Origin: an uncultured Treponema sp.
GTDB lineage: Bacteria; Spirochaetota; Spirochaetia; Treponematales; Treponemataceae
Assembly: GCA_937885475.1 (NCBI GenBank)
Contig: CAKZZR010000109.1
Location: 1-8,536 of the forward strand
Length of the DNA stretch: 8,536 bases
Direction of reading: 5' to 3'
The position numbers and the translations under genes are program-made. Numbering within the stretch: the first letter of the stretch is position 1; each line of letters begins with the position of its first letter. The notes under the pieces were generated by a model. It ran no database searches and had not been told where the DNA came from. It saw only the letters and a list, made by a program, of their open reading frames with translations. Positions 6,390-8,536 of this stretch are shown here, piece after piece.

Positions 6390-8027
6390 ATGTACGGAAA
6401 TTACTTGGATGAAGCGGCAAAGATTGTCGCTGAAAAACGCGAAGCAAACCTTAAATTTGAGCATGCTCGTCTTACTGCAGAAGAAAAAGACGATTTACTT
6501 TTGAAATTCCATCCGGACCGCATCAAGGAACAGTTCACGGAGCTTAAAATCGGTCCTAACAAGGGTCAGAAGGCTCCTATTGAGCTGGCAGAGATGCTTC
6601 AGGCAAAGCCACGCCTTGAACCGGAGAAAATCGACCTTAACCACATCGACTATGAGACAGACGTTCTTGTTATCGGCGGTGGCGGAGCCGGAACTTCCGC
6701 TTCAATCATGGCAAGCGAGGCAGGGGCAAAAGTTCTCCTCGTTACAAAACTCCGCGTAGGAGACGCCAACACGATGATGGCAGAAGGTGGAATTCAGGCT
6801 GCCGACAAGCCTAACGACTCACCTGCTCAGCACTATCTTGACTGCTACGGCGGCGGACACTTTGACGGAAAGCCTGAGCTTGTCTACACACTCGTAAACA
6901 AGGCTCCAAGCGTAATCAAATGGCTTAACGACCTTGGAGTTGAATTTGACAAGATGCCAGACGGAACTATGGTAACGACTCACGGTGGCGGAACAAGCCG
7001 CAAGCGTATGCACGCATGCAAGGACTACTCAGGAGCCGAAATTATGCGCACTCTCCGCGATGAGACTTTCAACCGCGCAAAGGACATCACAGTCGTTGAC
7101 TTTACGGCTGCCATCGAGCTTATCAAGAACGACAAGGGAGAAGCTTGCGGTGCACTCCTTATGAACATCGAGACAGGCGAAATCCGCATTGCAAAGGCAA
7201 AAGTCGTAATCATTGCAACAGGTGGTGCCGGTCGTATGCACTATCAGGGATTTCCTACTTCAAACCACTACGGTGCTACAGCCGACGGTCTTGTAATGGC
7301 TTACCGTGCCGGTGCAAAACTCCTTTATCAGGATTCATTGCAGTATCACCCTACAGGAGCCGCTTACCCAACACAGATTCTCGGTAAGCTCGTAACAGAA
7401 AAAGTCCGCTCTCTTGGAGCAAAGCTCATAAACAAGGACGGAGAGGTTTACATTCATCCTCTTGAGACACGCGACGTAAACGCTTCCGGCATTATCCGCG
7501 AGGTTCGCGAGGGCCGCGGCGTAAAGAACGACGTTCAGGATGCTGTATGGCTTGATACCCCGATGATTGAGGCAATCCACGGAGAAGGAACAATCCTTAA
7601 GTCAATCCCTGCTATGTACAACATGTTCATTAAGTACGGAATCGACATCAGAAAGGAGCCAATCCTTGTTTACCCGACCCTTCATTACCAGAACGGCGGA
7701 GTTGAGATTGACAAGACTTGCCATACAAACGTTCCAAACCTCTTGGTTGCAGGAGAAGCCAGCGGCGGCGTTCACGGAACGAACCGCTTGATGGGTAACT
7801 CACTCCTTGATGTAGTAGTATTCGGTCGTGAAGCTGGTATTGAAGCCGGAAAAATCTTCAAGAACATCAAGCTGAGCGACAAGCTTAACCTTGACCATGT
7901 AAAGGCATTTGAAAAGGAGCGTGCCGCCGCCAAGATAGAAGGCGATGCCGTTTCTCCAAAGGTTCTTCCTACATATCATCATGGTAACCCTGAGTTCGAC
8001 AAAGATATTCCAGGCGCAACTTTATAA
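6390..8027 (+). CDS. Soluble fumarate reductase/succinate dehydrogenase-type flavoprotein
   Basis: A 545-residue flavoprotein expected to reduce fumarate (or a related unsaturated acid) with electrons from the iron-sulfur subunit upstream. After an unusual N-terminal extension of about 90 residues come the FAD motif GGGGAG (96-101), AEGGIQAA, HGGGTSRKRMHACKDYSG, ATGGAGRMH, and the substrate-site signature QYHPTG (His 320). TEKVR places Arg 340 at the catalytic Arg of FrdA; TLHYQNGG (His 432) and GTNRLMGNS (Arg 466) match the other dicarboxylate-binding residues. Asn 127 aligns without gaps with the His that binds FAD covalently in membrane FrdA/SdhA, so FAD should be non-covalent. There is no signal peptide or heme domain, and no membrane anchor gene lies nearby, so a cytoplasmic location is expected. 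AGGAG (6376-6380) lies nine bases before the ATG. L-aspartate oxidase is the main alternative but is less likely given the partner iron-sulfur gene. Confidence 0.92.
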   Translation: MYGNYLDEAAKIVAEKREANLKFEHARLTAEEKDDLLLKFHPDRIKEQFTELKIGPNKGQKAPIELAEMLQAKPRLEPEKIDLNHIDYETDVLVIGGGGAGTSASIMASEAGAKVLLVTKLRVGDANTMMAEGGIQAADKPNDSPAQHYLDCYGGGHFDGKPELVYTLVNKAPSVIKWLNDLGVEFDKMPDGTMVTTHGGGTSRKRMHACKDYSGAEIMRTLRDETFNRAKDITVVDFTAAIELIKNDKGEACGALLMNIETGEIRIAKAKVVIIATGGAGRMHYQGFPTSNHYGATADGLVMAYRAGAKLLYQDSLQYHPTGAAYPTQILGKLVTEKVRSLGAKLINKDGEVYIHPLETRDVNASGIIREVREGRGVKNDVQDAVWLDTPMIEAIHGEGTILKSIPAMYNMFIKYGIDIRKEPILVYPTLHYQNGGVEIDKTCHTNVPNLLVAGEASGGVHGTNRLMGNSLLDVVVFGREAGIEAGKIFKNIKLSDKLNLDHVKAFEKERAAAKIEGDAVSPKVLPTYHHGNPEFDKDIPGATL

Positions 8028-8034
8028 TTGCACG

Positions 8035-8070
8035 CGAGTTTGTAAGCAACTGAAGTTGATTACAAACTCG
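8035..8070. repeat. Inverted repeat 9, after the flavoprotein gene
   Basis: CGAGTTTGTAA (8035-8045) and TTACAAACTCG (8060-8070) are perfectly complementary over 11 bases. After one G-A mismatch, CAAC/GTTG adds four pairs around a TGAA loop. It is not followed by a T-run and lies about 70 bases before the true terminator. Confidence 0.85.
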
Positions 8071-8074
8071 GTAA

Positions 8075-8089
8075 GTTCGCGAAGCGAAC
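8075..8089. repeat. Inverted repeat 10, short stem
   Basis: GTTCGC (8075-8080) and GCGAAC (8084-8089) form a perfect six-pair stem with a GAA loop, four bases after the previous hairpin. The two together probably form one repeat unit. Confidence 0.65.
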
Positions 8090-8136
8090 GACAAATTCCT
8101 GGCGCTACGAAATAACAGGATTCACTGACCATACAG

Positions 8137-8175
8137 ACAGCCGGTTTCAAGTCATCTTGAGCCGGCTGTTTTTTT
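8137..8175 (+). terminator. Rho-independent terminator of the hdrA-flx-flavoprotein operon
   Basis: ACAGCCGG (8137-8144) pairs with CCGGCTGT (8162-8169). The stem continues after a small internal loop with TCAAG/CTTGA around a TCAT loop, and seven Ts follow (8169-8175). It lies 110 bases after the flavoprotein stop and ends the co-directional operon before the next promoter. Confidence 0.93.
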
Positions 8176-8220
8176 AGTGCGGCTGGAGGCATTCATTTTT
8201 CTGGTATTCTATTCAACTCT

Positions 8221-8248
8221 GTTACATTTTTGGAGAATCGGCTATAAT
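8221..8248 (+). promoter_or_regulatory. Sigma-70-type promoter for the downstream transporter gene
   Basis: A perfect TATAAT (8243-8248) has GTTACA (8221-8226, four of six matches to TTGACA) 16 bases upstream. The expected transcription start is near 8255, leaving a leader of about 18 bases with AGGAG at 8261-8265. Its position right after the terminator supports an independent transcription unit. Confidence 0.7.
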
Positions 8249-8272
8249 GCCAATGTAAAAAGGAGCTGCACG

Positions 8273-8536
8273 ATGAGCAAGTTACGAAAACAGCACATGT
8301 CTATCGACTGGGACAATCTTATTGACGTTCAGAGTCACGAGGCGGCAAAAAATGCGCCGCTTTCAGAAAAGGCGGCTTTGGCCGGGCGGCTTGGGCTTAT
8401 GATGCTTTCCGTTGGTGCGGGCGCGTACCGTGTGCGTGCGGCAATGAACAAGGTTTCGCGTGCCATGGACATCACCTGCAATGCGGACATCGGGCTTCTT
8501 TCAATAGAATACACGTGCGTTTCAGGCTGTGAGACC
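8273..8536 (+). CDS. ThrE/YjjP-type threonine/serine exporter-like protein (3' partial)
   Basis: An open frame of 88 codons runs off the right edge. ATG 8273 follows AGGAG (8261-8265) with seven bases between. After a polar leader of about 35 residues, the stretch AGRLGLMMLSVGAGAYRVRA and VSRAMDI fits the conserved start of the ThrE family (DUF1212; inner-membrane exporters of threonine and serine), where a Leu/Gly-rich helix with Gly-Ala and a Tyr-Arg-Val segment precedes the membrane part. The transmembrane segments that would confirm this lie outside the window. It has its own promoter and sits behind a terminator, so it is not functionally tied to the redox operon. Codon choice seems somewhat richer in G and C than in the operon (for example GCG, CGG), which is only an impression. 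Confidence 0.7.
   Translation, partial: MSKLRKQHMSIDWDNLIDVQSHEAAKNAPLSEKAALAGRLGLMMLSVGAGAYRVRAAMNKVSRAMDITCNADIGLLSIEYTCVSGCET

Noticed and set aside
6390..8027. L-aspartate oxidase (NadB) as the identity of the flavoprotein
   Set aside because: NadB works without a dedicated iron-sulfur partner and normally sits with nadA/nadC; here the partner gene and the HdrA-Flx context point to a fumarate reductase-type role.

Overview
The window is an operon for a soluble, cytoplasmic redox complex in an anaerobic bacterium. It is bounded on the right by a strong terminator, and after that the promoter and 5' part of an unrelated transporter gene. My best guess for the host is a spirochaete close to Treponema: strictly anaerobic redox enzymes, moderate GC, and many small intergenic hairpin elements. 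This is inference, and a clostridial anaerobe cannot be excluded from one window.

Layout, all on the + strand: (1) hdrA, the flavin-containing electron-bifurcating subunit of heterodisulfide reductase-type complexes, with its 5' end outside the window (1-1946); (2) a tightly packed flxD-flxC-flxB-flxA block (2077-5413), in which D/C and B/A overlap and C/B are 3 bases apart; (3) a small iron-sulfur subunit with one [2Fe-2S] motif and two [4Fe-4S] motifs (5531-6220); (4) a fumarate reductase/succinate dehydrogenase-type flavoprotein (6390-8027); (5) a rho-independent terminator (8137-8175); (6) a promoter and the start of a ThrE-type threonine/serine exporter-like gene (8221-8536). The gaps of 109-169 bases after hdrA, flxA, the iron-sulfur gene and the flavoprotein gene hold ten inverted repeats. 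The Flx block has none inside it.

How the genes probably work together (inference from known Flx-Hdr complexes): FlxA takes electrons from NAD(P)H, FlxB and FlxC carry them through iron-sulfur clusters, and FlxD passes them to the HdrA flavin, where they can be split between ferredoxin and a higher-potential acceptor. In classical systems that acceptor branch is HdrC-HdrB with a disulfide substrate. No HdrB-type protein is encoded here. The dicluster iron-sulfur protein and the fumarate reductase-like flavoprotein stand in the HdrC/HdrB position, and no membrane anchor gene is present. The most economical reading is a soluble NADH-dependent fumarate reductase, possibly bifurcating and reducing ferredoxin as well. 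The flavoprotein keeps the dicarboxylate-site residues but has Asn where membrane fumarate reductases have the His that binds FAD covalently, which fits a fumarate-reducing rather than succinate-oxidising enzyme.
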